Shown here: in pieces, positions 36,281 to 47,370 of the stretch
How the letters are laid out: each line of letters opens with the position of its first letter
Position numbering within the stretch: the first letter of the stretch is position 1
Source: Kluyvera sichuanensis
Lineage (GTDB): Bacteria > Pseudomonadota > Gammaproteobacteria > Enterobacterales > Enterobacteriaceae
Reading direction: 5' to 3'
DNA: 64,000 nt
Assembly: GCF_014218705.1 (NCBI RefSeq)
Contig: NZ_JABBJF010000001.1
Location: forward strand, 62,001-126,000
The notes under the pieces: model-generated
The model's input: the letters and a program-made list of their open reading frames with translations, nothing else
The model's database searches: none
Told to the model about the DNA's origin: nothing
Program-made: the position numbers and the translations under genes

Positions 36281-38632
36281 ATGAATCGTGATTTTAAAAC
36301 GCTTATTGCGGCAATGAATGCAGAAGAAAAAGTGGCGTTGCTGACCGGCAGCGGACTGTGGCGCACGGCGAGCCTGCCGCAGCATGGTATCGACGATATC
36401 GTGATGACCGACGGCACCTACGGTGTGCGTTACAGCAGCGCGCAGATAGACGGCAACGAAAAGTGGAGCATGGATGATTTTATCTCCGTGATCACCCAAA
36501 CTGCCGACCGCGCTAACGCCGAAGAACCGGCAGCGAAAGGGGGCAGTGAAGCGCTGTTCAGCGCCTCGCTACCGGCCACCTGCTTCCCTAACGGTTCAAG
36601 CCTTGCCTGTAGCTGGGATATTGATCTGGTCTATCAGATGGGCCAGGCGCTGGGGCGCGAATGCCAGCATATGGGCGTCGGGATTTTACTGGGGCCGGGG
36701 ATTAACATTCGCCGCACGCCGCTGGCGGGGCGCGGCTACGAATACTATGCCGAAGATCCGGTAGTGAGCGGCGATATTGCCGCGGCGCTCATCAACGGCT
36801 TACAGGATGAAGGCGTGGGCGCCAGCCTGAAGCACTTTGCGGCCAATAACTCGGAATACCGTCGCACCGAAATGGACTCCATTATTGAAGAGCGTGCGCT
36901 GCGGGAAATCTATCTGGCAGGCTTCCAGCGGGCGATTGCTAAATCGCAGCCGTGGACGGTGATGTCCTCCTATAACCGCCTGAACGGTGTGCAGACTTCA
37001 CAGGATCCGTACCTGCTGACGCAGGTGCTGCGCGATGAGTGGGGCTACGACGGCCTGGTGATGTCCGACTGGTACGGTATTAAAGATCGTCCTGCGTCGC
37101 TTGTGGCAGGGAACGATCTGGCGATGCCGGAAACTCGCCGCGATAAGCAGACGCTGTTGGCGGCCATCAACGCCGGTGAAGTGCCAATGGCGGTAGTCGA
37201 TAGCGCCTGCCTGCGGATGCTGGAACTGCTGGATAAAGTGCAGCGCAATCGCCGCCCAGGCATTCAGGCCGATTTCTCCGCACATCACCGTCTTTCACAG
37301 CAGTTGGCGGCGGAATCTATCGTTCTACTGAAAAATGACGACAATCTTCTGCCGCTGCGTCCGGAAAAAACGCCGCGTATCGCCGTGCTGGGTAAACCGG
37401 CGCAGGAGCCCGTGATTCAGGGATCCGGCTGCGCGACCACGGTGCCGTATCTGCTTGACCGTCCGCTGGATGAGATTTTCGATCTTGCCGGTGAGGCATT
37501 CAGCGTTAGCTGGGCCGTCGGTGCGCCGGACGACCTGCAGAGTGACGAAGTCGCGCTGACGCAGGCGAAGGTGGTCGCACAAGAGGCCGATGTAGCGGTG
37601 ATCTTCGTCAGTACGGCGGTGGGTGAAGACGGTGAGAACGGCGACCGTCACGATCTGAATATTCTGGCGGTGCACGAGCAACTGATTCGCGAAGTGGCGT
37701 CGGTACAGCCCAACGTAGTGGTGGTGCTGGCAAACAGCGACGCGGTGGTGATGCCATGGCTTGGTGAATGCAAAGCGCTGCTGGAAACCTTCTTTGCCGG
37801 GCAGGGTATGGGGCGCGCGGTCGCGGAGATTCTGTTCGGTCAGCGTAACCCAAGCGGCAAGCTGACGGTGACCGTGCCTAACACCCTGGAAGAGACACCG
37901 GCCTGGTTGAACTACCCAGGTGAAAACCTGCGCCATCACTACGGTGAAGGGTTGTTTGTTGGTTATCGGTACTACGATAAACGCTGCCTGACGCCGCGCT
38001 TCCCGTTTGGATTTGGCTTAAGCTATACCCAATTTAGCTACCGCAACCTGTCGTTGTCAGCGGAGACGATTGGCGCGGGGGATACGCTCACCGTTAGCTT
38101 TGATCTGAGCAACATCGGCGCGGTAGAAGGCAAAGAGATTGTGCAGCTGTACGTTTCTGCCCCAGAGGGTGAACTGATCCGTGAGGTCCGCGCACTGAAA
38201 GGGTTTGATAAAATAGCCCTTGCGGCGGGTGAGACCCAACGCGTCAGCCTGCAGCTACCGATTAGCGAACTGGCCTGCTACCATCCTGGCCTTGCTGATT
38301 GGGTGATAACACCGGGAAACTGGCAGGTACATATTGGTGGTTCTTCCCGCGACCTGCCGCTGAACGCGACGTTTACGGTGGATTGCCCGGCGCGTTACGT
38401 GCCGCTGCGTGACGATAACTCGTTGCAGCAGCTGATTCAGCAGCCGAAAGCCTTTGCTCGCGTCGTGCAGTTGATTGCCGATAAGAGCCAGTTGCCGCCA
38501 GAGCAGGTACGAGAAAAGTTGATTCGTCTGGCCCCGGATCTGTTCTGCGGCCTGCTGATTGCGCTGACCGAGTTCCTGGCACTCGATATCGACCGCGATG
38601 AGCTAAACGCCGTGCTGGCTGAACCCCAATAA
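36281..38632 (+). CDS. Glycoside hydrolase family 3 beta-glycosidase
   Basis: Cytoplasmic GH3 enzyme of 783 residues with no signal peptide. The N-terminal barrel has the nucleophile motif VMSDWYG (Asp near residue 263) and SLKHFAANNSEYRR. It is followed by the alpha/beta sandwich and a C-terminal fibronectin-III-like domain (YRYYDKRCLTPRFPFGFGLSY). The tail beyond about 700 is less typical. Beta-glucosidase is most likely; beta-xylosidase is possible. Its partners are a symporter and an AraC regulator. Confidence 0.9.
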   Translation: MNRDFKTLIAAMNAEEKVALLTGSGLWRTASLPQHGIDDIVMTDGTYGVRYSSAQIDGNEKWSMDDFISVITQTADRANAEEPAAKGGSEALFSASLPATCFPNGSSLACSWDIDLVYQMGQALGRECQHMGVGILLGPGINIRRTPLAGRGYEYYAEDPVVSGDIAAALINGLQDEGVGASLKHFAANNSEYRRTEMDSIIEERALREIYLAGFQRAIAKSQPWTVMSSYNRLNGVQTSQDPYLLTQVLRDEWGYDGLVMSDWYGIKDRPASLVAGNDLAMPETRRDKQTLLAAINAGEVPMAVVDSACLRMLELLDKVQRNRRPGIQADFSAHHRLSQQLAAESIVLLKNDDNLLPLRPEKTPRIAVLGKPAQEPVIQGSGCATTVPYLLDRPLDEIFDLAGEAFSVSWAVGAPDDLQSDEVALTQAKVVAQEADVAVIFVSTAVGEDGENGDRHDLNILAVHEQLIREVASVQPNVVVVLANSDAVVMPWLGECKALLETFFAGQGMGRAVAEILFGQRNPSGKLTVTVPNTLEETPAWLNYPGENLRHHYGEGLFVGYRYYDKRCLTPRFPFGFGLSYTQFSYRNLSLSAETIGAGDTLTVSFDLSNIGAVEGKEIVQLYVSAPEGELIREVRALKGFDKIALAAGETQRVSLQLPISELACYHPGLADWVITPGNWQVHIGGSSRDLPLNATFTVDCPARYVPLRDDNSLQQLIQQPKAFARVVQLIADKSQLPPEQVREKLIRLAPDLFCGLLIALTEFLALDIDRDELNAVLAEPQ

Positions 38633-38655
38633 CGGCCCACAACAGGAGAGAGCGC

Positions 38656-39630
38656 GTGTTCCCATTTTCAGTGACGCATCCCCATCCGGCGACACACGCC
38701 GGGCGGCAGACGGCGAATAGCGGCTATGAGCTGATTGCTTTTGACGCGGAAAAGCTGAATGTGTTTGCCGCTGAGGTTCGCTACTGCGAGCCGCACTGGC
38801 ATCCGGCACCGGAGCTGATTACGGTGCTGAACGGGCGCTTTTCTCTTACCGTCGGCCAGCAGAACGTGATGCTGCAGCAGGGCGAAATGCTCTATATCAA
38901 CGCCGAAGAAGTGCATGAACTGAGCGCGGAGGAAGAGGGGAGCCAACTGGTCACAGTACAGTTCTCCCCCGGGCTTTTTGATGAGCTACATCCTGCACCG
39001 CTGCTGGAGTGGCGCACTCACGCACCTGCCATGAGCGCTGCCGACCGCGTGGTTTTCCAGCGGCTGACGGCGCTTCTGGACCGCATCATTGATAATCATG
39101 CGCCGTTTCAGCGTATCGCTGCTATCTATCTGCTCCTGGACGCGCTGGTGGCTGCCGGGCAGTCTATTGAGCGAGGGGAAAGTACGCTGCGGGAAGAGGC
39201 GATGATCAAAGAAGGGATTGAGTATATTAATCAACACTTTGATCAACCGCTGACCCTCAGCGATGTTGCTGAGCATTGCGGGATGAGCTACTCATGGTTC
39301 TCCCGACTGTTTAAAAAGGTCAGTCGGCACAATTTCAAAGAGTATCTGACGCTGGTTAGGTTGAACAAAGCTCGCACGCTACTGCGCGACACGCGGACAC
39401 CGATTACCGACATCAGCCACAGCTGCGGTTTTCAGGAGCACAAGCTGCTGATTGCCGCTTTTAATAAATACTGCGGGCTGACGCCGACGGAGTACCGCAA
39501 GCGCTTTATTTCGCGCCAGAACCTGACGGAGGTCGCACTGGCACAGGGCGAAGACTGCCTGTGCCTGCCGCTCAATCATGCGCTTCTCGACCGATTAGCG
39601 GTCAGTAATCAATCCCAATCTGCGCCTTAA
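38656..39630 (+). CDS. AraC family regulator of the GH3 cassette
   Basis: Regulator of 324 residues from the GTG at 38656 (GGAGAG upstream). The N-terminal cupin (CEPHWHPAPELITVLNGRF) binds an effector. The C-terminal AraC HTH pair has LTLSDVAEHCGMSYSWFSRLFKKV and ITDISHSCGFQEHKLLIAAFNKY. It probably activates the upstream symporter and GH3 genes. Its last 29 bases overlap the end of btuR on the opposite strand. Confidence 0.88.
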   Translation: MFPFSVTHPHPATHAGRQTANSGYELIAFDAEKLNVFAAEVRYCEPHWHPAPELITVLNGRFSLTVGQQNVMLQQGEMLYINAEEVHELSAEEEGSQLVTVQFSPGLFDELHPAPLLEWRTHAPAMSAADRVVFQRLTALLDRIIDNHAPFQRIAAIYLLLDALVAAGQSIERGESTLREEAMIKEGIEYINQHFDQPLTLSDVAEHCGMSYSWFSRLFKKVSRHNFKEYLTLVRLNKARTLLRDTRTPITDISHSCGFQEHKLLIAAFNKYCGLTPTEYRKRFISRQNLTEVALAQGEDCLCLPLNHALLDRLAVSNQSQSAP

Positions 39631-40192
39631 TACCGGCTTCAAACGCATGCTTCACTGGGCGCAGTTCGCTGACCGTATCGGCGTATTCAAGAATATCCCG
39701 GTGGCAGCCGCGACCGGTGATAATCACCGTCTGGTGATGCGGCCGGTTTTTCAGCGCGGTTAATACCTCTTCTAACGGCAGATAGTCGTACGCCACCATA
39801 TAGGTCAGCTCATCGAGCAGCACCATGTCCAGCGTGTCGTCGGCCAGCATCCGTTTCGCATGTTCCCAGACGGCGAGGCAGGCTTCGGTATCGCTCTCCC
39901 GATTCTGGGTGTCCCAGGTAAAACCGGTGGCCATCACCTGAAACTCGACGCCGAGCGGCTCAAGCAGGTTGCGCTCGCCGTTAGGCCAGGTGCCTTTAAT
40001 AAACTGGATCACCCCAACGTTATGACCGTGGCCAACCGCGCGGGTCGCGGTACCGAAGGCGGCGGTGGTTTTGCCTTTACCGTTGCCGGTAAAGACGATA
40101 ACGATGCCACGGGTATCCTGGGCGGCGGCCACGCGGGCGGCCACGCGCTCTTTTACGCGCTGCTGGCGCTCGCGGTAACGTTCATCACTCAT
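39602..40192 (-). CDS. btuR: Cob(I)alamin adenosyltransferase
   Basis: Adenosylates corrinoids with ATP, allowing scavenged cobalamin or de novo product to become adenosylcobalamin. It is 196 residues. The P-loop is GNGKGKTTAAFG near residue 36, and the family motifs VLLDELTYMVAYDYL and GRGCHRDI are present. It overlaps yciK by four bases. The 3' end overlaps the AraC gene. Confidence 0.96.
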   Translation of the reverse strand: MSDERYRERQQRVKERVAARVAAAQDTRGIVIVFTGNGKGKTTAAFGTATRAVGHGHNVGVIQFIKGTWPNGERNLLEPLGVEFQVMATGFTWDTQNRESDTEACLAVWEHAKRMLADDTLDMVLLDELTYMVAYDYLPLEEVLTALKNRPHHQTVIITGRGCHRDILEYADTVSELRPVKHAFEAGIKAQIGIDY

Positions 40193-40950
40193 TGTGCAAT
40201 TCCTGGTTTACGCCCTGGCTGGGCATCAAAAGTCATACCGGTTTTACGGCGGCTGTCATCACCCATCAGCCACAGATAGAGCGGCATAATATCGGCAGGC
40301 GTTTTCAACTTCAGCGCGTCTTCCGTTGGGAAGGCGCTGGCACGCATTTTGGTACGCGTACCGCCGGGATTAATACAGTTCACCCGCAGAGGACGATTTT
40401 TATACTCTTCAGCGAGTACCTGCATCATCCCTTCGGTGGCAAATTTCGACACCGCATAGGCACCCCAGTTGGCGCGTCCTTCGCGGCCGACGCTTGATGA
40501 GGTAAAGACCAGTGAACCGGATTCTGCTTTCAGCAGCAGCGGCAGCAGCGCCTGGGTGAGCATAAAGGTGCCGTTGACGTTGACCTGTATCACCTGCTGC
40601 CAAACGGTGGGGTCCTGCTGGTCCATCGGTACCACGTCACCCAGAAGCCCGGCGTTGTGCAGCACGCCGTCAAGATGCGGGTAGTGCAGACTAACCTGCT
40701 GAGCAATGTGCTGGCATTCCTGCGGCGTACAGGTGAGCAGGTCGAGGGTAAACCAGCGGGCGGGCCGTAAACCTTCATGGTCTATTTCTTGCGCAACCGC
40801 ACGCAGTTTTTCATCGCTGCGGCCAAGCAAAATAACGCTGGCGCCGTAACGGGCATAGGTGATTGCCGCTTCATGACCGATACCATCACTGGCACCGGTG
40901 ACCAGAATGATACGGTTTTGCAACAAATCGAGCTGAGGTTGATAGTGCAC
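40189..40950 (-). CDS. yciK: SDR family oxidoreductase YciK
   Basis: Short-chain dehydrogenase of 253 residues from the GTG at complement 40950, preceded by AAGGAG. The cofactor loop is TGASDGIG near residue 16, NAG near 94, and the catalytic Tyr-Lys lies in YAVSKFA. Function unassigned. A ten-residue longer start at 40980 is not conserved in E. coli and is rejected. Forms a unit with btuR. Confidence 0.95.
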   Translation of the reverse strand: MHYQPQLDLLQNRIILVTGASDGIGHEAAITYARYGASVILLGRSDEKLRAVAQEIDHEGLRPARWFTLDLLTCTPQECQHIAQQVSLHYPHLDGVLHNAGLLGDVVPMDQQDPTVWQQVIQVNVNGTFMLTQALLPLLLKAESGSLVFTSSSVGREGRANWGAYAVSKFATEGMMQVLAEEYKNRPLRVNCINPGGTRTKMRASAFPTEDALKLKTPADIMPLYLWLMGDDSRRKTGMTFDAQPGRKPGIAQ

Positions 40951-41203
40951 GGTAACTCCTTTATGGCGCTTACCCACCATATTTCATGTACTTTTCATGG
41001 CTTTTGGGCTTTATGCCTGAATCTGCGCACTATTTCAATCGGCGCACGGGAGAGACAACGAGTAATTAACAATTTGCAATGATTTCATCAGCAAAAAAGT
41101 AATCTGGAATGCGTCTCGTGGCCTGATACTGCAGTCGAGACGTACTGAACGCGGTGTTGTACACTGAGCGGTAGATTCTGTGATTTTTGTACAAGGTGGA
41201 TGT

Positions 41204-42250
41204 GTGGAATTACTTTTTCAATATGGTCTTTTTCTGGCGAAAATCGTCACTGTCGTTGTCGCCATTGCGGTGGTTGCCGTACTGATTGTCAACGTCATGC
41301 AGCGCAAACGCCAGCGCGGTGAATTGCGAATCACCAACTTAAGCGAGCAGCACAAGGATATGCAGGAAGATTTAGCCGTGGCGCTGCTCGACGCGCCGCA
41401 GCAAAAGCTCTGGCATAAGACACAAAAGAAGAAACTGAAGCTGGAAGCCAAAGCGGCCAAAGCCAAAGCGAAGCAGGGCGACACCACGGCGGCAACCAAA
41501 CCGCGCGTCTGGGTTATCGACTTTAAAGGCAGTATGGATGCGCATGAAGTCTCCTCCCTGCGTGAAGAGATTACTGCCGTACTGACCGTTGCGACTCCGC
41601 AGGATCAGGTGGTCGTGCGTCTGGAGAGCCCTGGCGGCGTCGTTCACGGCTATGGCCTGGCGGCATCGCAGCTGCAGCGTATCCGCGATAAGCAGATCCC
41701 GCTGACGGTAGCGGTCGATAAAGTGGCGGCCAGCGGCGGCTATATGATGGCCTGCGTGGCTGACAAAATTGTGGCGGCGCCATTTGCTATTCTCGGGTCG
41801 ATTGGCGTAGTGGCGCAGATCCCGAACCTCAACCGCTTCCTGAAAAATAAAGATATCGACGTCGAACTGCATACCGCTGGTCAGTACAAGCGTACACTGA
41901 CCCTGCTCGGTGAAAACACCGAAGAAGGACGCCAGAAGTTTCGCGAAGAGCTGAACGAAACGCACCACCTGTTTAAAGATTTTGTAAAGCGGATGCGTCC
42001 GTCTCTGGACATCGACCAGGTTGCTACCGGTGAACACTGGTACGGTTCCCAGGCGCAGGGAAAAGGGCTGGTTGATGAAGTGGGCACCAGCGATGAACTG
42101 CTGCTTGGCCTGATGGAAGGGCGTGACGTTTTCGGCGTGCGCTATGCGCAGCGTAAGAAAATGATGGACCGGTTTACCGGAAGTGCGGCTGAAAGCGCTG
42201 ACAAACTGATGATGCGCTGGTGGCAGCGTGGTCAGAAACCACTGCTGTAA
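41204..42250 (+). CDS. sohB: Inner membrane protease SohB (SppA-like S49 family)
   Basis: Serine protease of 348 residues, anchored by an N-terminal helix (about 6-30) with the catalytic domain in the periplasm-facing region by family assignment. The catalytic Ser is in AASGGYMMA (near 180) and the Lys in GQYKRTLTLLGE (near 230). Start is the GTG at 41204 with AAGGTGG upstream. In E. coli, multicopy sohB suppresses degP mutants. Confidence 0.95.
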   Translation: MELLFQYGLFLAKIVTVVVAIAVVAVLIVNVMQRKRQRGELRITNLSEQHKDMQEDLAVALLDAPQQKLWHKTQKKKLKLEAKAAKAKAKQGDTTAATKPRVWVIDFKGSMDAHEVSSLREEITAVLTVATPQDQVVVRLESPGGVVHGYGLAASQLQRIRDKQIPLTVAVDKVAASGGYMMACVADKIVAAPFAILGSIGVVAQIPNLNRFLKNKDIDVELHTAGQYKRTLTLLGENTEEGRQKFREELNETHHLFKDFVKRMRPSLDIDQVATGEHWYGSQAQGKGLVDEVGTSDELLLGLMEGRDVFGVRYAQRKKMMDRFTGSAAESADKLMMRWWQRGQKPLL

Positions 42251-42285
42251 CGGTTCCTTTCTACTCTATACCTTTCTACTACTCT

Positions 42286-42316
42286 ATGGCCCGGTAAACC
42301 AGGTTTACCGGGCCAT
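42286..42316. terminator. Perfect 15-bp stem between sohB and yciN
   Basis: ATGGCCCGGTAAACC pairs exactly with GGTTTACCGGGCCAT around a single A. There is no T-run on either strand, so it is a strong hairpin between convergent genes and may terminate imperfectly. Confidence 0.6.
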
Positions 42317-42345
42317 ATCAGACTGCTCAGGCGTGAGCCCTACGT

Positions 42346-42597
42346 TCAGTCAACCAGGTGATACTTTTCAGACAGCTGGTGGGCGAGATACTTGAACATA
42401 TTAAACACCGCCGTGCTTTTCGGCGTCGGCAGGCCCTGTTCATCCAGGTAATATTCACCGCTGAAGACCAGCACGCCGTTGCGCTGTTCCACGCCGGTGG
42501 CTTCAATACCCGCCATAGTATCTTCATGCTCACGAATGAGGCGGTTTGCTTCAATAAGCAGTGTCTGACGATCGATAGGTTGGCTATTATTTGACAT
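42346..42597 (-). CDS. yciN: YciN family protein
   Basis: Small protein of 83 residues, the E. coli length, function unknown. It has a conserved core [29 protein letters not shown] (described as RLIREHEDT and [11 protein letters not shown]). GAGGAG six bases upstream of the ATG supports this start. A TTG two codons earlier is rejected. Divergent from topA. Confidence 0.93.
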   Translation of the reverse strand: MSNNSQPIDRQTLLIEANRLIREHEDTMAGIEATGVEQRNGVLVFSGEYYLDEQGLPTPKSTAVFNMFKYLAHQLSEKYHLVD

Positions 42598-42991
42598 ATT
42601 CAACTCCTCAAAATTCCTGCGCTAGTCTACGCCGGGCGCCGTCTTCGGGCAAATTTTCCCGACGTTTACCAGGGACAAGCATTTTACCTCAGAGTTGGCA
42701 TGATTGGTGATTGCATGCTAATAAAGTTGCGTAACGAATTTTATCAGGTACAGTGTGACGCTTTCGGCGATCTGGCAACAGATTTGCTTGACATTCGACC
42801 AAATATTCTTCGTGCTATAGACCCTGACGAAAAAAAGTCTGTAAACTCAGCTACCTGGCTACTTGTCTCAAAAGCCAGTCGGTAAAGGGTTGATATCCAT
42901 TGGTATTGCCGCAACATACAAGGCTTGTCGCCAGTGGAATGTGGAACATGTGCGATGTATTCCTGGAAGAATCAAATTAGGTAAGGTGAAT

Positions 42992-45589
42992 ATGGGTAAA
43001 GCTCTCGTTATCGTTGAGTCCCCGGCAAAAGCCAAAACGATCAATAAGTATCTGGGTAATGACTACGTGGTTAAGTCCAGCGTCGGTCATATCCGCGATT
43101 TGCCGACAAGTGGCTCAGCCGCCAAAAAGAGCGCTGACTCTACCTCCACCAAAACGGCCAAAAAGCCTAAAAAGGATGAACGAGGCGCGCTGGTTAACCG
43201 CATGGGCGTCGACCCATGGCATGACTGGGCGGCACACTATGAAGTGCTGCCAGGCAAAGAAAAGGTAGTATCAGAACTCAAACAGTTGGCGGAAAAAGCC
43301 GACCACATCTATCTCGCAACTGACCTTGACCGCGAAGGGGAGGCCATTGCATGGCACCTGCGGGAAGTGATCGGTGGTGATGAATCACGCTATAGCCGCG
43401 TGGTGTTTAACGAAATTACGAAAAATGCGATCCGTCAGGCGTTCGAAAAGCCGGGCGAGCTGAATATCGACCGTGTTAACGCTCAGCAGGCGCGTCGCTT
43501 TATGGACCGCGTTGTGGGCTACATGGTCTCGCCGCTGCTGTGGAAAAAGATCGCCCGCGGTTTATCCGCCGGTCGCGTTCAGTCCGTGGCGGTTCGTCTG
43601 GTGGTCGAACGCGAACGTGAGATTAAAGCGTTTGTGCCAGAAGAATTCTGGGAAATTGACGCCAGCACGACCACGCCGGGCGGCGATGCGCTGCCGCTGG
43701 AAGTCACCCACCAGGGTGATAAACCGTTCCGTCCGGTCAACCGTGACGAAACGATGGCGGCGGTCAGCCTGCTGGAAAAAGCCAGCTACAGCGTCCTTGA
43801 GCGTGAAGATAAGCCGACCAGCAGCAAGCCTGGCGCGCCGTTTATTACCTCCACGCTGCAGCAGGCGGCGAGCACCCGTCTGGGCTTTGGCGTGAAGAAA
43901 ACCATGATGATGGCGCAGCGTCTGTATGAAGCGGGCTACATCACCTACATGCGTACCGACTCCACCAACCTGAGTCAAGATGCGGTAAACATGGTTCGCG
44001 ACTTTATCGGCGATAACTTCGGCAAAAAATACCTGCCGGAGAACCCGAATCAGTACGCCAGCAAAGAAAACTCGCAGGAAGCGCACGAAGCGATTCGTCC
44101 TTCCGACGTTTCCGTTCAGGCGGAAGCGCTGAAAGATATGGAAGCGGACGCGCAGAAGCTGTACCAGCTGATCTGGCGCCAGTTCGTGGCCTGTCAGATG
44201 ACGCCAGCGCAGTACGATTCCACCACGCTGACCGTGAAAGCGGGTGATTTCAAACTCAAAGCGCGTGGTCGTACCCTGCGCTTTGACGGCTGGACCAAAG
44301 TGATGCCAGCGCTGCGTAAAGGTGATGAAGACCGTACGCTGCCGATGGTCAATCAGGGCGATAAGCTGAGCCTGGTTGAACTGACGCCGGCACAGCATTT
44401 CACCAAACCACCTGCTCGCTTTAGCGAAGCCTCGCTGGTTAAAGAGCTGGAAAAACGCGGCATCGGTCGCCCGTCCACCTATGCGTCGATCATCTCGACC
44501 ATCCAGGATCGTGGCTATGTGCGCACCGAAAACCGTCGCTTCTATGCGGAAAAAATGGGTGAGATCGTCACCGATCGTCTGGAAGCGAACTTCCGCGAGC
44601 TGATGAACTACGACTTTACCGCGCAGATGGAAGACCACCTCGACCGCGTGGCCAACCACGAAGCCGAGTGGAAGCAGGTGCTGGATCTGTTCTTTGGTGA
44701 TTTCACCAAACAGCTGGAAACCGCTGAGAAACCGCCAGAAGAGGGCGGCATGCAGCCGAACGAGATGGTGTTGACCAGCATCGACTGCCCGACCTGCGGC
44801 CGTAAAATGGGTATTCGTACCGCCAGCACCGGCGTGTTCCTTGGTTGTTCCGGCTATGCGCTGTCGCCAAAAGAACGCTGCAAAACCACCATTAACCTGG
44901 TGCCGGAAAACGAAGTACTGAACGTACTGGAAGGCGATGACGCGGAAACCAACGCGCTGCGCGCCAAACGTCGTTGCCAGAAGTGCGGCACGGCGATGGA
45001 CAGCTATCTTATCGATCCGAAGCGTAAGCTGCATGTTTGTGGTAATAACCCGACCTGTGACGGCTACGAGATTGAAGAGGGTGAGTTCCGCATTAAGGGC
45101 TATGACGGCCCGATCGTTGAGTGCGAGAAATGTGGTTCTGAAATGCACCTGAAAATGGGGCGTTTCGGTAAGTACATGGCCTGTACCAACGAAGAGTGTA
45201 AGAACACGCGTAAAATTCTGCGTAGCGGTGAAGTGGCTCCGCCGAAGGAAGACCCGGTTCCGCTGCCAGAGCTGCCGTGCGAGAAGTCGGACGCGTATTT
45301 TGTGCTGCGTGACGGTGCGGCTGGGGTATTCCTGGCGGCCAACACCTTCCCGAAATCACGTGAAACCCGCGCGCCGCTGGTAGAAGAGCTGTTCCGCTTC
45401 CGTGATCGTCTGCCGGAAAAACTGCGTTATCTGGCCGACGCGCCTCAGCAGGACCCGGAGGGCAACAAAACGATGGTTCGTTTTAGCCGTAAAACCAAAC
45501 AGCAGTACGTCGCTTCTGAGAAAGAAGGCAAGGCGACCGGCTGGTCAGCGTTCTTCGTTGACGGTAAATGGGTTGAAGCGAAAAAGTAG
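42992..45589 (+). CDS. topA: DNA topoisomerase I (omega protein)
   Basis: Relaxes negative supercoils. It is 865 residues, exactly the E. coli length. The Toprim domain begins [15 protein letters not shown]. The active-site Tyr319 is in [17 protein letters not shown]. Three C-terminal zinc-ribbon units are visible ([32 protein letters not shown]). The upstream open frame to 42863 has no function and the ATG at 42992 has AGGTGAA upstream. Confidence 0.98.
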   Translation: MGKALVIVESPAKAKTINKYLGNDYVVKSSVGHIRDLPTSGSAAKKSADSTSTKTAKKPKKDERGALVNRMGVDPWHDWAAHYEVLPGKEKVVSELKQLAEKADHIYLATDLDREGEAIAWHLREVIGGDESRYSRVVFNEITKNAIRQAFEKPGELNIDRVNAQQARRFMDRVVGYMVSPLLWKKIARGLSAGRVQSVAVRLVVEREREIKAFVPEEFWEIDASTTTPGGDALPLEVTHQGDKPFRPVNRDETMAAVSLLEKASYSVLEREDKPTSSKPGAPFITSTLQQAASTRLGFGVKKTMMMAQRLYEAGYITYMRTDSTNLSQDAVNMVRDFIGDNFGKKYLPENPNQYASKENSQEAHEAIRPSDVSVQAEALKDMEADAQKLYQLIWRQFVACQMTPAQYDSTTLTVKAGDFKLKARGRTLRFDGWTKVMPALRKGDEDRTLPMVNQGDKLSLVELTPAQHFTKPPARFSEASLVKELEKRGIGRPSTYASIISTIQDRGYVRTENRRFYAEKMGEIVTDRLEANFRELMNYDFTAQMEDHLDRVANHEAEWKQVLDLFFGDFTKQLETAEKPPEEGGMQPNEMVLTSIDCPTCGRKMGIRTASTGVFLGCSGYALSPKERCKTTINLVPENEVLNVLEGDDAETNALRAKRRCQKCGTAMDSYLIDPKRKLHVCGNNPTCDGYEIEEGEFRIKGYDGPIVECEKCGSEMHLKMGRFGKYMACTNEECKNTRKILRSGEVAPPKEDPVPLPELPCEKSDAYFVLRDGAAGVFLAANTFPKSRETRAPLVEELFRFRDRLPEKLRYLADAPQQDPEGNKTMVRFSRKTKQQYVASEKEGKATGWSAFFVDGKWVEAKK

Positions 45590-45611
45590 CGTTTTTAGCC
45601 AATAGCATCAC

Positions 45612-45638
45612 AAAGGGCCGCATTTGCGGCCCTTTTTT
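45612..45638 (+). terminator. topA terminator
   Basis: AAAGGGCCGC pairs with GCGGCCCTTT around ATTT, followed by T residues. Confidence 0.92.
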
Positions 45639-45750
45639 ATAACCTCGTTATTATTTTTTGTTTCCATCTATACACACTTGCTATAAATGATATAGTGGTT
45701 ATAGCCAATGCATTTCTTATGATTAAATCGTCTTTATGACCGATTCCTGA

Positions 45751-46746
<996 letters not shown>

Positions 46747-47083
46747 GTCTGATTTAATTATCCGCCTCTTCCTGGAAGAGGCGGGTTTACTTATATCCTT
46801 ACTCCACCACGCCTTTTTCCCCTTCCTCATCGCGCAAAATCCTGACTAAGAATTGTTTCTATTACTCATTACGCCGCAAAAGTAGAAATAAATTTAGGGT
46901 TAGGCAAACTTCTCTTTTCAAATATCTCATTGAGCTCAAAAGATTAAATTAATCTCCATGTAATATTCGTAAAACCTCTGGATTTTTGCTTAAAATTTAC
47001 TTAGGATTTATCTCAACGATGATTAGTTGTAACAATTGATTGGTGTGAAAATGATAAGTAATATCGATTGTGAGAGGGCAGTA
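46747..47083. other. cysB-ymiA intergenic region with the cysB terminator
   Basis: This is 337 bases. CCGCCTCTTCC pairs with GGAAGAGGCGG at 46762-46784, followed by GTTTACTT, and likely ends cysB. The rest is AT-rich and should contain the ymiA promoter. No reading frame with a ribosome site was found apart from ymiA itself. Confidence 0.6.
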
Positions 47084-47200
47084 ATGGTGTCAGAAAATAA
47101 CGGTTCTCGTGTGAAACGCAAAGCCTGGCTGAGCGTATTCCTCGGCTCTGCGCTGTTCTGGGTAGCGGTAGCGCTGCTGGTCTGGAAAATCTGGGGCTAA
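47084..47200 (+). CDS. ymiA: Small membrane protein YmiA
   Basis: Thirty-eight residues. The C-terminal part KRKAWLSVFLGSALFWVAV, then ALLVWKIWG, is a single transmembrane helix nearly identical to E. coli YmiA. The N-terminus differs. AGAGG precedes the ATG at 47084. An in-frame ATG at 47051 would add 11 residues but has no ribosome site. Confidence 0.9.
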   Translation: MVSENNGSRVKRKAWLSVFLGSALFWVAVALLVWKIWG

Positions 47201-47202
47201 CC

Positions 47203-47370
47203 GTGCTTACGTCTGAACGCGTCAAGCCGGTGAAGCCCTCCGCTCCGGTAGAAAAAAAACCGCAAGATGACAAAAATAGTAAGGTCAATATTCCTGATGA
47301 ATGGAATCTGACCCGCGACCAAAAAGAGTTTATCGATCTCTTCAATCAGGATGAGAATAAGAAACAATAA
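47203..47370 (+). CDS. yciX: Small protein YciX
   Basis: Fifty-five residues from the GTG at 47203, two bases after the ymiA stop, so translation is probably coupled. It is highly charged, with no membrane segment. The name rests on length and position between ymiA and acnA, as in E. coli. It ends IPDEWNLTRDQKEFIDLF plus a Lys/Asn-rich tail. Confidence 0.7.
   Translation: MLTSERVKPVKPSAPVEKKPQDDKNSKVNIPDEWNLTRDQKEFIDLFNQDENKKQ

Noticed and set aside
43562-45148. 528-residue open frame antisense to topA
   Set aside because: No ribosome site, composition rich in His, Arg and Phe typical of a reverse-frame shadow, and it lies wholly over a conserved essential gene.
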